A stretch of DNA of 43,681 nt from DUVY01 sp036562755 (lineage in GTDB: Bacteria > Bacillota > Clostridia > Christensenellales > DUVY01). The number at the start of each line of letters is the position of its first letter. Position 1 is the first letter of the stretch. Positions 8,001 through 16,315 of this stretch are shown here, piece after piece. The stretch is taken from the NCBI GenBank assembly GCA_036562755.1, contig DATCJN010000025.1:1-43681 (forward strand). The letters are read 5' to 3'. The translations under genes and the position numbers were made by a program. The notes below the pieces were generated by a model that searched no databases, had not been told where the DNA came from, and saw nothing but the letters and a program-made list of their open reading frames with translations.

Positions 8001-11000
8001 TTTATTGATTATTCAGAGCTATATAATACTTTGTCAGGCATAATCGATGTGGTATGCAAGCTAAAAAAATGGCATGGAAATCTATATAATTGGTATGATA
8101 ACCAAAATCTTAAAGTATTAAGATGCTATGTGTCAACAGTAGATAACGGAAATCTATTGGCGGCTTTAATAGTCGCCTTGCAAACTCTAAAGAAAAAGGA
8201 TGTTTTATACATTCGTATAAAAAGACTGATAGACAAAATGGATTTATCCAAGCTATACGATAGCAGCAAAAAGCTATTCTATATAGGCACGGATACCAAA
8301 AGTTTCGATAAAATTCATTACGACCTTATGGCCAGCGAAGCAATGCTGACCAGTTATTTAGCCGTAGCTTTGAATAAAGTGCCCAAAGAGCATTGGCATC
8401 ACTTATCTCGCGCGCCCGTTAAGTTTGACGGATATGCGCTGTTTTCTTGGAGCGGCGGCATGTTTGAATATTTAATGCCGTTCTTGTTCTTGAGGATCTA
8501 TGAAGGATCCATGCTTTATCAATCATGCAAAACATGCGTCAACTCTCAAATAACCTACGCCAAAGAACTAGGTTACGATATTTGGGGCATTTCGGAATCT
8601 CAGTATTTTGCGGTAGATAATTTAAAAAACTATCAATATAAGGCGTTTGGAGTGCCATATTTGGCTTTAAAAAATATGAACGATAGTTTTATCATATCGC
8701 CTTATTCGACCGCGCTTGCCCTTAAATTTGAGCCAAAAGAAGCTCTAAAAAATGTTAACAGGCTTATCGCTCAAGGCCTTATGGGAGATTATGGGCTATA
8801 TGAAGCCATTGATTTTACAGAAAGCGCGCATATAAACAAGACATATATGGCGCATCACCATGGAATGATTTTATGCGCGATAAATAATTTCCTAAACAAT
8901 GACATAATCATTCAAAGATTTATGTCATTAACCGAGATAAAAGCGTTTGAGATAATGTTGTTTGAGCCTTTAATTGATTACGCTCAAAGAAAGAAGATGT
9001 ATAAGCCGTTGCGCTCATACGGATTAGAACCTGTTACCAAGGTTATTACTCAAAAGCCCGTCTTGCCGTCTTATAATCTTTTGTCAAACGGACGCTATCA
9101 TTTGGCCTTAGATGAAGCAGGCAATGGATGCGCCGTATTAAATGGCATTACGCTATATAAAGAATTAAATTATAATCACGGCGTAAATGTTTTTATAGAC
9201 GGTCAAGTCATAAAAATATTATCGGAAGCGCAAGCAATAGTCCAAAACAACTCATTCAGTTTATATAGATATAAATATCACGACATCATCTTTGACTTAA
9301 AAATTGCCATAACACAAGACTATGACGGCGAGATCAGAAGTTTAACTATTATTAACTATAGCGAAGAAAAGATTTCCTGCAAGGCAGCTTTCTTTATTGA
9401 GCCGGTTTTGACATACGCTGAAAACTATTATGCGCATCCTGTGTTTAACAACATGGTTGTCAAGACGGATAGAGACGAGAATATAATTTATGCCTTTCGA
9501 AACAATGAAACCAATCCCGTCTATCTTGCCGCTTCCGTATGCGAAGGCAACGCTTTGTATGAAACCAACAGATTTAACTTTCATTCACGCGACGGTCTTG
9601 GTTGGACAAAAATAAACGGAGAAAGAGCGGACAGCTTTGGCGAAATCTTGGAGCCCGTTTTGGGCGCCGTAAAAGAAATAACATTAAACCCTTCAAGCCA
9701 AACAACTTTAAACTTCATAGTATCAGCAAGCAAAAATATTGATATTATAAAAGACGCCATTTGTGCTTATTCTTGCGAAGATGCGATAGATAAGGCTATA
9801 GATACTTCTACTATTTATTTAAAGCAGCTTTGGACAACATTTACGCCTTCTAAAAACATTATGGAAATTGTGTCGGCAATGTATAGCCGTATAAAGTCTT
9901 GTCCGGTAAAATACGACGAGAATTATACCGATTTGCAAGACGATATAAATATTTTATCCAAAAACGGTATTTACGCTACGCGCCCTATAATTACATTTTT
10001 CTATAGGAATAATCTAAACGAATTATTAAAGACAATTGAGATATATAAATATCTATCGTCGTTTGGATTGAAGATTACACTCGTATTGTTATATTCCGAG
10101 CCTGAAATGTATACCAATCCTTTGCTAAGCGACATAAATAACGCAATAGACAGGCTTTCTTTGCGCCATTGGGTTGCTGAGAACAGAATTAAAATCATAA
10201 ATCTTGCCCAAACGGATCAAAATCTCGAAGACATATTAAAACGAGTATCTCAATACTATTTTGACAGTTTCTTTAAGCTTGAAGACACCTCATCGGCTTT
10301 TTATCCGATTATTAAGTCCAAAAAAATTGACGCTTTACCTTCTCAATCGCTTAAAGCTAAAGATTTGGATATGGAATTAGGTATAGGAGGATTTATAGGC
10401 GACGCGTATTATATTAACCTAACCAAAGACAATACTCCTTTGCCTTGGAGCAATATTATTGCGACCAAAAATTTTGGTTCGCTTATTACGGAAAAAGGCG
10501 GCGGTTATACTTGGAGCAAAAATTCCAGAGAATATAAATTAACCGCTTGGCAAAACGATGTTATCTTTGATAAATATTCCGAAGAAATAGTGTTAAGAGA
10601 TGAGATCGCTAAACTATGTTGGAATATAACCAAAGATATTAATAACAAAAACGCTCAATATACCGTGACGCACGATTTAGGCGAAACGGTATTTGAAACG
10701 TCATATAACGGCGTGTTTTCCACCTGTTCTCAATTTTTAGATATTGAGAAAGAAGCAAAAATTTATAATATTACTTTAAAAAATACTTCCAAAGTCGAAA
10801 GAAAATTAAGTCTGGCAATTAATTTGGATATAGTTTTAGGCGTTAATATATATGAGCGCGGGGATAAAATCTATTTCAAAAAAGAAAGCGATTGGGTGCT
10901 TGCCTTTAACGCCTCCAACAAAATATGCGCTTATCTAGGCTCTGATCAGCCGGATTTTGATTATATGACTTCGGCGCGCGATTTTGAGCATTGGAAAAAT

Positions 11001-12638
11001 GGCGGCGACTGGATCAAATTAAGTTGTTCAAATCCTAGTTTGGCTATTAAGACAAAGATAAAATTATTGCCCAACGAAACCAAAGTAATTAATTTTTGGC
11101 TGTCAGATAAAAAATACGAAATAGGCGATATTAAAGAAATTAGAGAAAAATGCCTAGAATATTATAAATCTTTATCTTGCGTTAAAATATCTACGCCGTC
11201 AAAAGAATTGGATAAAATTATCAATAGGTTGCCTTATCAAGCGTTATGTTCAAGATTTTACGGCCGCTGCGGATATTATCAAGCGGGCGGGGCATATGGT
11301 TTTAGAGACCAGCTGCAAGACTGCCTAGCGGTATTATATATAAATCCTCAATTAGTAAAAGAGCATATAATTTTATGCGCGGCGCACCAATATGAAGAAG
11401 GCGATGTTCAGCATTGGTGGCATCCCGAAAGAATGGGAACGAGAACGAATATAACCGATGACTTGTTATTTTTGCCGTTAGTAGTTACGGAGTATATAAA
11501 ATATACGGGCGATTTTGGAATTTTGGACGAAAAAGCGCCGTATTTGCGTTCGCCTATATTAAAAAAAGACGAACATTCTAGATATGAAAATCCCGAGGTT
11601 TCGCCCATAGCCGATACTATTTATACTCATTGCATCAAAGCCTTAGAAACCGCTATTATAAGGCGGAGCCATCGAGGTTTATCATTAATCGGGGGCGGCG
11701 ATTGGAACGACGCTTTGGATAAGGTAGGGCATAAGGGCGAAGGCGAAAGCGTTTGGCTGAGCATGTTTTTATGTTACTGTCTTAACGAATTTTTGCCGCT
11801 CGTCCGTTCGCCTGAATTGTCGGCCGAATATAAAAATGAAATAATCGAACTAAAAAGAGTCATAAACGAATACGGATGGGACGGAGAATGGTTTAGGCGC
11901 GCATATTTTGATAACGGATATCCTTTGGGAAGCGTGCAGAGTAAGGAGTGTAAAATAGATATTTTAAGCCAAGCTTGGGCGGTTCTGTCTGATATTAGCG
12001 ACGAAAACAGGACAAGACTTGCCTTACAATCGGCTGAAGATAGATTAGTTGATTACAAATACCGCATTGTCAAATTAATGGATCCGCCGATAAAACAATT
12101 GCAAGCCGGATATATAAGAAATTATCCTAAAGGCGTTAGAGAAAACGGCGGTCAATATACTCATGCTGCGGCATGGTTTGTTTGGGCTCTAATTCAAAGC
12201 GGGCAAAAGGATAAAGCGCATAGGGTGCTGGAGCTTTTAAATCCTATTAATCATTGTCTTACCAAAGAGGCGGTCGAAAGATATAAGGGCGAGCCGTATG
12301 TCGTGCCTGCCGATGTTTATTCTAACGAACTATTTTACGGACGAGCGGGCTGGACTTATTACACGGGTTCCGCAGCTTGGATGTATAAGGTCGTAATTGA
12401 AAATGTTTTAGGCATAAAGCGGCGCGGTAGAAAATTGATAATAGAGCCTAATTTGCCTTCAACTTGGGACAAATGCGAAGTAGAATACGATTACGAAGGA
12501 AACAAAATATTAATAACAATAATAAATAAGGGCCTAAAAGAGCCTGTAATAAGCATAGACGGAATTAAGTATCACAACATCAATTATTTGACGCTCAACA
12601 AAACCTTAAGCCAGAGCCAAATAGTTGTTGAAGTATAA
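5070..12638 (+). CDS. ndvB: Cyclic beta-1,2-glucan synthase-like protein (GT84-GH94, NdvB/Cgs type)
   Basis: 2522 residues, within the range of known cyclic beta-1,2-glucan synthases. Order of parts: an N-terminal membrane anchor (1-20); a helical region; membrane segments (about 355-402); a glycosyltransferase-84 domain (about 420-720) with D563-S-D565 for UDP-sugar/metal binding and a QxxRW-like motif around R696-W697; further membrane segments (about 738-905); a glycoamylase-like domain (about 920-1310), which in characterised homologues performs ring closure; and GH94-type beta-sandwich and catalytic regions (about 1340-2522) with the acid motif GGDWNDALD (D2214 the likely catalytic acid) and GRAGWTYYTGSAAW near the end. 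The family polymerises glucose from UDP-glucose at the membrane, trims the chain by phosphorolysis and closes it. An in-frame TAA at 5061 fixes the start at or after 5070. No ribosome site is seen, and a -10 hexamer lies just upstream. The product in this organism is inferred. Confidence 0.9.
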   Translation: MLYFFIWAIILAIISGLIVKILTWHGDPYFEIGVNVNFEELKERIRSLSIIHKHAKLKTGAMDISVITSKIRNAYKLISKKAHKGYQLLEFEKWLYENNYLLESFLDDVTPKLQRLARLPHVQDRPRIYELINYILRHSNGYLTSQNLSELIKIYQDECPLTYDECVNIKLFLDYCLLEFAAIISMKSITINKNIFKACSSRYKRNLENNLKSNSFIYGINLCQDKKKIEQITKYCDKLGFSFSDRLSSFNRQIIKYNIIISNVFNALRIYNEYINTKFILEICPINHIFLKEEAKIYHKSTDISKLNYIESLSKLAQRKYLNELFLARHIVALSNAQNSHIARALFKREYKSSKAILYIFSIISLAVIANTLISLLFDRLWQAIVYWIISMPVYIYVSSSLINRFLSMAIKRRPLLRLDFSQGIPKECYTMAVVSQLISDKEELEKAIENLKQLKAANNYENLRFCLLADFMASDQAMTQEDEELIKYAKKLFYQKLNEKEYNLFWRKRSYAPSEKKYMGDERKRGAFSKLVEFLCGEEVHDHFCLILGQTAHPVKYLIALDSDSFTFQCREIIETIAHPQNNKYDLMSFSIRTNPISSVKTPFSYAFADGRGYDVYSIQGKNIGSDVFDQGLFCGKGIIDVQRFYQKIKNKLPKNCILSHDIIEGAFVNTIDSDAILYENAPDNLKTYISRSARWTRGDWQNIIFLKNKIKNEFGQKIKNPINILSKWRILNNINFSLIYISSILLLFFSAFLGSIPLITMGVILSIDFLLTLYSLIYGSFKNRFTYAFLRESKQALFRAFIFAVCLPYVSYCLFKAICQSVYRMTVSKKYLLKWNTFAHSFNESKNSMDFWLRELLLPSLCAILIFLGLAYLSAGFNALLYGLFTLLFLSSIPLAYYSSVSRSEAFKLSDDNNKMLLDIAKRTYQYFIDFGYNTNNRLVCDNYQENYIKDSAKRTSPTNIGYQILSAICAYDLKFIDYSELYNTLSGIIDVVCKLKKWHGNLYNWYDNQNLKVLRCYVSTVDNGNLLAALIVALQTLKKKDVLYIRIKRLIDKMDLSKLYDSSKKLFYIGTDTKSFDKIHYDLMASEAMLTSYLAVALNKVPKEHWHHLSRAPVKFDGYALFSWSGGMFEYLMPFLFLRIYEGSMLYQSCKTCVNSQITYAKELGYDIWGISESQYFAVDNLKNYQYKAFGVPYLALKNMNDSFIISPYSTALALKFEPKEALKNVNRLIAQGLMGDYGLYEAIDFTESAHINKTYMAHHHGMILCAINNFLNNDIIIQRFMSLTEIKAFEIMLFEPLIDYAQRKKMYKPLRSYGLEPVTKVITQKPVLPSYNLLSNGRYHLALDEAGNGCAVLNGITLYKELNYNHGVNVFIDGQVIKILSEAQAIVQNNSFSLYRYKYHDIIFDLKIAITQDYDGEIRSLTIINYSEEKISCKAAFFIEPVLTYAENYYAHPVFNNMVVKTDRDENIIYAFRNNETNPVYLAASVCEGNALYETNRFNFHSRDGLGWTKINGERADSFGEILEPVLGAVKEITLNPSSQTTLNFIVSASKNIDIIKDAICAYSCEDAIDKAIDTSTIYLKQLWTTFTPSKNIMEIVSAMYSRIKSCPVKYDENYTDLQDDINILSKNGIYATRPIITFFYRNNLNELLKTIEIYKYLSSFGLKITLVLLYSEPEMYTNPLLSDINNAIDRLSLRHWVAENRIKIINLAQTDQNLEDILKRVSQYYFDSFFKLEDTSSAFYPIIKSKKIDALPSQSLKAKDLDMELGIGGFIGDAYYINLTKDNTPLPWSNIIATKNFGSLITEKGGGYTWSKNSREYKLTAWQNDVIFDKYSEEIVLRDEIAKLCWNITKDINNKNAQYTVTHDLGETVFETSYNGVFSTCSQFLDIEKEAKIYNITLKNTSKVERKLSLAINLDIVLGVNIYERGDKIYFKKESDWVLAFNASNKICAYLGSDQPDFDYMTSARDFEHWKNGGDWIKLSCSNPSLAIKTKIKLLPNETKVINFWLSDKKYEIGDIKEIREKCLEYYKSLSCVKISTPSKELDKIINRLPYQALCSRFYGRCGYYQAGGAYGFRDQLQDCLAVLYINPQLVKEHIILCAAHQYEEGDVQHWWHPERMGTRTNITDDLLFLPLVVTEYIKYTGDFGILDEKAPYLRSPILKKDEHSRYENPEVSPIADTIYTHCIKALETAIIRRSHRGLSLIGGGDWNDALDKVGHKGEGESVWLSMFLCYCLNEFLPLVRSPELSAEYKNEIIELKRVINEYGWDGEWFRRAYFDNGYPLGSVQSKECKIDILSQAWAVLSDISDENRTRLALQSAEDRLVDYKYRIVKLMDPPIKQLQAGYIRNYPKGVRENGGQYTHAAAWFVWALIQSGQKDKAHRVLELLNPINHCLTKEAVERYKGEPYVVPADVYSNELFYGRAGWTYYTGSAAWMYKVVIENVLGIKRRGRKLIIEPNLPSTWDKCEVEYDYEGNKILITIINKGLKEPVISIDGIKYHNINYLTLNKTLSQSQIVVEV

Positions 12639-12655
12639 AATATTTGTGCTATAAT
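12628..12655 (+). promoter_or_regulatory. Promoter of rarA, placing the start site at the ATG
   Basis: TTGAAG (12628-12633), 16 bases, then TATAAT (12650-12655), preceded by TG at -15/-14 as in extended -10 promoters. The -35 lies inside the last codons of the glucan synthase gene. A start seven bases after the -10 falls at about 12662, the rarA ATG. Confidence 0.6.
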
Positions 12656-12661
12656 CAGTTT

Positions 12662-13966
12662 ATGGATTTATTTACCATGTCTGCCAGAACAATGGCGCCG
12701 TTATACGAAAGAGTCCGCCCCGAAACATTGGACGAATTTGTAGGGCAAAAGCATATAGTTGGGCCGAATTCATTGCTGCGTCGCGCCATAGCGGCAGATA
12801 AATTGGGCAGCTGTATCTTTTACGGCCCGCCGGGAACAGGCAAAACGACATTAGCAAATATAATCGCTCATACATCCAACGCATATTTTGAAAAGTTAAA
12901 TGCCGTCTCAAGCGGAGTAGCCGATGCAAAAAGAGTTATTGAAGAAGCCGAAAATCGCTTAAAGCTATATTCCCAAAAGACATATCTTTTGCTTGACGAA
13001 TGCCACCGCTGGAACAAAGCTCAATCAGACAGCGTGCTTGCAGCTATAGAAAAAGGCGTTATATTATTCATTGGCAGCACCACCGAGAACCCCTATGTTT
13101 CCATGACTCGAGCCATTGTTTCGCGTTGCAGAGTTTTTGAGTTTTTGCCGATAGAAGAAGCGGATATAATAGAATTTTTAAAACGCGCCGTCAAACATCC
13201 AAACGGTTTAGGCAACCTTAATGTTAAAATAGACGAGGAAGCGTATAAACACTGGGCATGGGCAAGCTCGGGAGATTTAAGAACGGCGCTAAACGCATTA
13301 GAGCTTGCAGTCTTGACAACGCCGCCTGATGTAGAGGGCATTATAAAGATCGACAAAACCATAGCCGAGCAATCGATTCAATCTAAGCCTTTGTCAATAG
13401 ACCAATCGATCTATTACGATATGTTAAGCGCGTTTTGTAAGTCTTTAAGGGGCTCGGATCCTAACGCCGCTTTGTATTGGGCTAATAGGCTTATAGAAGG
13501 AGGCTGCGACCCTTTAATTATCGCAAGACGGCTCATAGCGCATGCCAGCGAAGATGTTGGGCTAGCGGATTCCAACGCGCTGAATATAGCCGTAAATGCT
13601 TATATAGCTTTAGAAAAGTTAGGGCTTCCGGAAGGAAATATACCTTTGACGCATGCCATAATTTACGTATGTCTTGCGCCAAAATCCAATTCCGTCGTTA
13701 GAGCAATGGGCGCGGCTATAGATGCGGTAAAAAATATCAAGGACGATAATGTTCCTCATTACTTAAGGGACAGGAGTTACCCGCATATAATTGACGACAA
13801 CTCCGTTTACAAATATCCGCACGATTACGGGGGATATATTCCGCAGCGATATCTTCCGGATAGTTTAAGGGAAGCAAAATTTTATATCCCTTCAAACAAC
13901 GGAGAAGAGCCTAAATTAATAGAAAGGCTAAAAAACGAGATTAATAGGGCAAAAAGCAATAAGTAA
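12662..13966 (+). CDS. rarA: Replication-associated recombination protein RarA/MgsA (AAA+ ATPase)
   Basis: 434 residues from ATG 12662, giving MDLFTMSART then the conserved YERVRPETLDEFVGQKHIVG. The AAA+ core has Walker A GPPGTGKT (55-62), Walker B LLLDECH (D112, E113) and sensor 1 GSTTENP (139-144), followed by the RarA C-terminal clamp-loader-like and tetramerisation regions (QSKPLSIDQSIYYDMLSAF onward, ending in RYLPDSL). RarA acts at stalled or damaged replication forks with single-strand binding protein. The family usually reads DEIHRFNKAQQD after Walker B, and here it is DECHRWNKAQSD, keeping the catalytic acids. The upstream TTG at 12644 lies over the promoter and is rejected. There is no Shine-Dalgarno sequence, so this may be a leaderless mRNA. 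Confidence 0.93.
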   Translation: MDLFTMSARTMAPLYERVRPETLDEFVGQKHIVGPNSLLRRAIAADKLGSCIFYGPPGTGKTTLANIIAHTSNAYFEKLNAVSSGVADAKRVIEEAENRLKLYSQKTYLLLDECHRWNKAQSDSVLAAIEKGVILFIGSTTENPYVSMTRAIVSRCRVFEFLPIEEADIIEFLKRAVKHPNGLGNLNVKIDEEAYKHWAWASSGDLRTALNALELAVLTTPPDVEGIIKIDKTIAEQSIQSKPLSIDQSIYYDMLSAFCKSLRGSDPNAALYWANRLIEGGCDPLIIARRLIAHASEDVGLADSNALNIAVNAYIALEKLGLPEGNIPLTHAIIYVCLAPKSNSVVRAMGAAIDAVKNIKDDNVPHYLRDRSYPHIIDDNSVYKYPHDYGGYIPQRYLPDSLREAKFYIPSNNGEEPKLIERLKNEINRAKSNK

Positions 13967-13994
13967 GGCTCGCCTAACTTTATTATGTTTTTTT
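13961..13994 (+). terminator. Weak terminator after rarA
   Basis: AAGTAAGG and CCTAACTT pair with one A-A mismatch around a CTCG loop, followed after a few bases by seven Ts. It begins within the last codons of rarA. Confidence 0.35.
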
Positions 13995-14065
13995 AAAATT
14001 GAGTTTTACTTATTATTTAAATTATGTATGAATATATTGAATAAAAAAATAAAGGAGAAAATAGT

Positions 14066-14602
14066 ATGAAAGAATTAAAAGGAACCCAAACCGAAAAGAA
14101 CTTAATGGAAGCATTTGCCGGCGAATCCATGGCTAGAAATAAGTACACATTTTTTGCTTCTGTAGCTAAAAAAGAAGGCTATGAACAAATAGCTGCTATC
14201 TTTGAAGAAACCGCCCGCAACGAAAAAGAACACGCAGAACTTTGGTATAAAGCATTAGGCTTAGTAGGAGATACCGCAGAAAACTTAATCGCTGCTGCCG
14301 CAGGCGAAAATTATGAATGGACTACAATGTATGCTGAATTCGCCAAAGTAGCCAGAGAAGAAGGTTTCCCTGAAATAGCCGCCAAAATGGAAGGCGTAGC
14401 AAAAATAGAAAAAGAACACGAAGAACGCTATAAGAAATTACTTGAAAACATCCAAAACAACAAGGTATTTGAAAAAGACGAAGAAGTGGTTTGGATTTGC
14501 CGCAACTGCGGACATGTATTTAAAGGCAAGAAAGTTCCCGACAAATGCCCCGTATGCGCTCATCCTAAAGCATACTTCGAATTAAGAGCTCAAAATTATT
14601 AA
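14066..14602 (+). CDS. rbr: Rubrerythrin
   Basis: 178 residues with the standard two parts. The N-terminal ferritin-like four-helix domain has diiron ligands in MEAFAGESMARNKY (E20), the EKEHAE motif (E53, H56) and the IEKEHEER motif (E115, H118). The C-terminal rubredoxin-like domain binds one iron through C145, C148, C161 and C164 (CRNCG and CPVCAHPKAYF). Rubrerythrin reduces hydrogen peroxide in the cytoplasm of anaerobes, taking electrons through rubredoxin, such as the one encoded at 3.5 kb. A strong ribosome site (AAAGGAG) lies 8 bases from ATG. No convincing promoter hexamers could be fixed in the 99-base gap upstream. A strong terminator follows, so it is a single-gene unit. Confidence 0.97.
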   Translation: MKELKGTQTEKNLMEAFAGESMARNKYTFFASVAKKEGYEQIAAIFEETARNEKEHAELWYKALGLVGDTAENLIAAAAGENYEWTTMYAEFAKVAREEGFPEIAAKMEGVAKIEKEHEERYKKLLENIQNNKVFEKDEEVVWICRNCGHVFKGKKVPDKCPVCAHPKAYFELRAQNY

Positions 14603-14625
14603 TTTGATTTTTTTAAAAAGATACT

Positions 14626-14656
14626 AGCCGCTCTCAATTGAGAGCGGCTTTTTTAT
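14626..14656 (+). terminator. Terminator after rubrerythrin
   Basis: A perfect 10-bp stem, AGCCGCTCTC with GAGAGCGGCT, an AATT loop, and a run of Ts. Confidence 0.93.
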
Positions 14657-14762
14657 TAGTTTAAGATGCTATTAATTTTCTACAAAATAGTTTAAAAACC
14701 AAAAAAAAGTTCAATAATTCTATATGGCAAAGTCTATACACTTTTATAAGGGAGTCGGAAAA

Positions 14763-15071
14763 ATGAGAATTGAAAACAGATTATTCAATAACACGCTTTA
14801 CATTGCCATATACGGAGAACTTGACGAATACACTGCCGTATATACCCGCAATGAGCTTGACAAAATTCTTTCTCAAAACGAGATGAAAAGGGTTGTTGTG
14901 GACTTATCCGAGCTGACGTTTATGGACAGCACCGGAGTGGGAATTATGATTGGGCGATTTAAAAAACTCAAGGCAAAGAATATTCCTATTTTTATTGCAA
15001 ATCCAAGTAAAACGGTAGATAAAATTTTTTCAATGACAGGGCTGTATGAAATAATGCCCAAAATTGGTTGA
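14763..15071 (+). CDS. spoIIAA: Anti-sigma-F factor antagonist SpoIIAA
   Basis: 102 residues from the ATG at 14763, which has AAGGGAG 8 bases ahead. An in-frame ATG at 14724 would add 13 residues unlike the family and has no ribosome site. This is a STAS-domain protein with the hallmark LTFMDSTGVGIMIGR. Ser56 in DST is the probable phosphoacceptor, matching Ser58 of the Bacillus protein. The unphosphorylated form binds SpoIIAB and frees sigma-F in the forespore, while SpoIIAB phosphorylates it and SpoIIE reactivates it. It is the first gene of spoIIAA-spoIIAB-sigF with short gaps. I looked for a sigma-H promoter (AGGA...GAAT) in the 106 bases upstream and saw none that was convincing. Confidence 0.95.
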   Translation: MRIENRLFNNTLYIAIYGELDEYTAVYTRNELDKILSQNEMKRVVVDLSELTFMDSTGVGIMIGRFKKLKAKNIPIFIANPSKTVDKIFSMTGLYEIMPKIG

Positions 15072-15086
15072 TTTAAGGAGTCAAAA

Positions 15087-15512
15087 ATGAAAATAGATAA
15101 CGAAATGACGCTTATAATTCCCGCTCTTTCCAAAAACGAAGCATTTGCGCGCAGCGCCGTGGCGGCTTTTGCAGTGGAAATGGATCCCAGTTTGGAAGAA
15201 ATAAACGACATAAAAACAGCAGTATGCGAAGCAGTTACGAATAGCATTGTGCACGGCTATGACAAAAAAGAAGGATATATCACCATAAAAGCCAAGATTA
15301 TGGGCAAGGTCCTACATATTGAGATTAGCGATAACGGGGTTGGCATCAAGGATATAGAAAAAGCCCGTCAACCCTATTTCACCACCAAACCCGAAGAAGA
15401 AAGAACGGGTATGGGTTTTACCGTAATGGAAACTTTTATGGATACTTTGGAAGTTTTACCAAATGAAAATGGCGGCGTAAAAGTCATCATGACCAAAACA
15501 ATTAAGGGTTAG
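15087..15512 (+). CDS. spoIIAB: Anti-sigma-F factor and protein kinase SpoIIAB
   Basis: 141 residues, as usual for SpoIIAB. It belongs to the GHKL/HATPase family: the N-box CEAVTNSIVHGY (E48 catalytic base, N52 for Mg-ATP), G1 box SDNGVGI (D82, G84) and G2 box ERTGMGF (about 105-111) are all intact. It binds and holds sigma-F in the predivisional cell and mother cell, and phosphorylates SpoIIAA on serine. The ribosome site AAGGAG lies 6-7 bases before ATG, and the gap after spoIIAA is 15 bases. With spoIIAA and sigF it forms the forespore switch. Confidence 0.97.
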   Translation: MKIDNEMTLIIPALSKNEAFARSAVAAFAVEMDPSLEEINDIKTAVCEAVTNSIVHGYDKKEGYITIKAKIMGKVLHIEISDNGVGIKDIEKARQPYFTTKPEEERTGMGFTVMETFMDTLEVLPNENGGVKVIMTKTIKG

Positions 15513-15541
15513 TTTCCATTAAATTTTATGGAGAAGTATAA

Positions 15542-16285
15542 GTGCTTGAACATAACGAGACAATTGAATTAATCGCCAAAGCCCAAAAAGGCGACGAGGA
15601 GGCAAAGACCAAGCTGTTGATTCATAACGCCCCGCTAATAAAAAGCATAATAAGGCGTTATGTTAATAAAGGCGTGGATTACGACGACTTATATCAATTG
15701 GGTTCAATGGGTTTTTTAAAGGCAATAAAAAACTTTGATACATCATTCAATGTCAAATTTTCTACTTACGCAGTTCCAATGATAGCGGGCGAGGTCAAAA
15801 GATTTTTGAGAGACGACGGTTATATCAAGGTTTCCAGAACTTTAAAAATGCTATCCAATAAAATCAATCAATTCATAGAGGACTATAAAAAAAATCATGC
15901 CAACGACCCAAGCATAGATATAATAGCCAAAGAGTTTAATTTAGAACCGCAAGAAATAGTGTTTGCCATGGATTCGGCCAAACTTCCAATGTCGCTTTAT
16001 GAAAAAAACGACGAATCCGATTCAGCAAGCCTTATCGATAAGATCTCAAGCGAAAACGAAAATACAGACGACGTTTTGGATAAATTAATTTTGACTGACA
16101 TAATTAATGAATTAAGCGAAAGAGAAAAGAAAATAATTATTATGAGGTATTTTAGAGATAAAACCCAAAGCGAAATTGCGGCGATGTTAGGGGTAAGCCA
16201 AGTCCAGGTATCCAGATTGGAGAGTAAAATTATCCAAAAGATAAAAAATAAGTTTTTCCCCGAAAAGCAAGAAAAGAGCTTGTAA
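15542..16285 (+). CDS. sigF: RNA polymerase sigma-F, early forespore factor
   Basis: 247 residues starting at a GTG with GGAG 8 bases upstream; a nearby ATG at 15528 is out of frame. Region 2 (VDYDDLYQLGSMGFLKAI, FSTYAVPMIAGEVKRFLRDD), region 3 (KVSRTLKML) and the region 4 helix-turn-helix (TQSEIAAMLGVSQVQVSRLE) are complete. Sequence alone does not fully separate sigma-F from sigma-G, but its place after spoIIAA-spoIIAB decides for sigma-F. It transcribes the first forespore-specific genes after septation. The serS promoter starts right at its stop codon (-35 at 16280-16285), so no terminator separates this operon from the serS leader. Read-through into the T-box is possible. Confidence 0.95.
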   Translation: MLEHNETIELIAKAQKGDEEAKTKLLIHNAPLIKSIIRRYVNKGVDYDDLYQLGSMGFLKAIKNFDTSFNVKFSTYAVPMIAGEVKRFLRDDGYIKVSRTLKMLSNKINQFIEDYKKNHANDPSIDIIAKEFNLEPQEIVFAMDSAKLPMSLYEKNDESDSASLIDKISSENENTDDVLDKLILTDIINELSEREKKIIIMRYFRDKTQSEIAAMLGVSQVQVSRLESKIIQKIKNKFFPEKQEKSL

Positions 16286-16308
16286 AGGTTATTTATAATG
16301 TGTATAAT
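16280..16308 (+). promoter_or_regulatory. Sigma-A promoter of the serS T-box leader
   Basis: TTGTAA (16280-16285), exactly 17 bases, then TATAAT (16303-16308). The -35 overlaps the sigF stop codon. Confidence 0.75.
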
Positions 16309-16315
16309 ATATTTC

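Noticed and set aside
12644..12661. TTG at 12644 as start of rarA
   Set aside because: These bases contain the -10 element, and homologues start at the MDLF residues encoded from 12662.
14657..14762. Sigma-H promoter for the spoIIA operon
   Set aside because: No AGGA and GAAT pair with correct spacing is present; the region is A+T-rich and other guesses would be arbitrary.
14925..14935. SpoIIAA reads DSTG where Bacillus reads DSSG, suggesting a lost phosphorylation site
   Set aside because: The phosphoacceptor in the family is the first serine after the aspartate, which is kept here as Ser56; threonine at the second position also occurs in RsbV.
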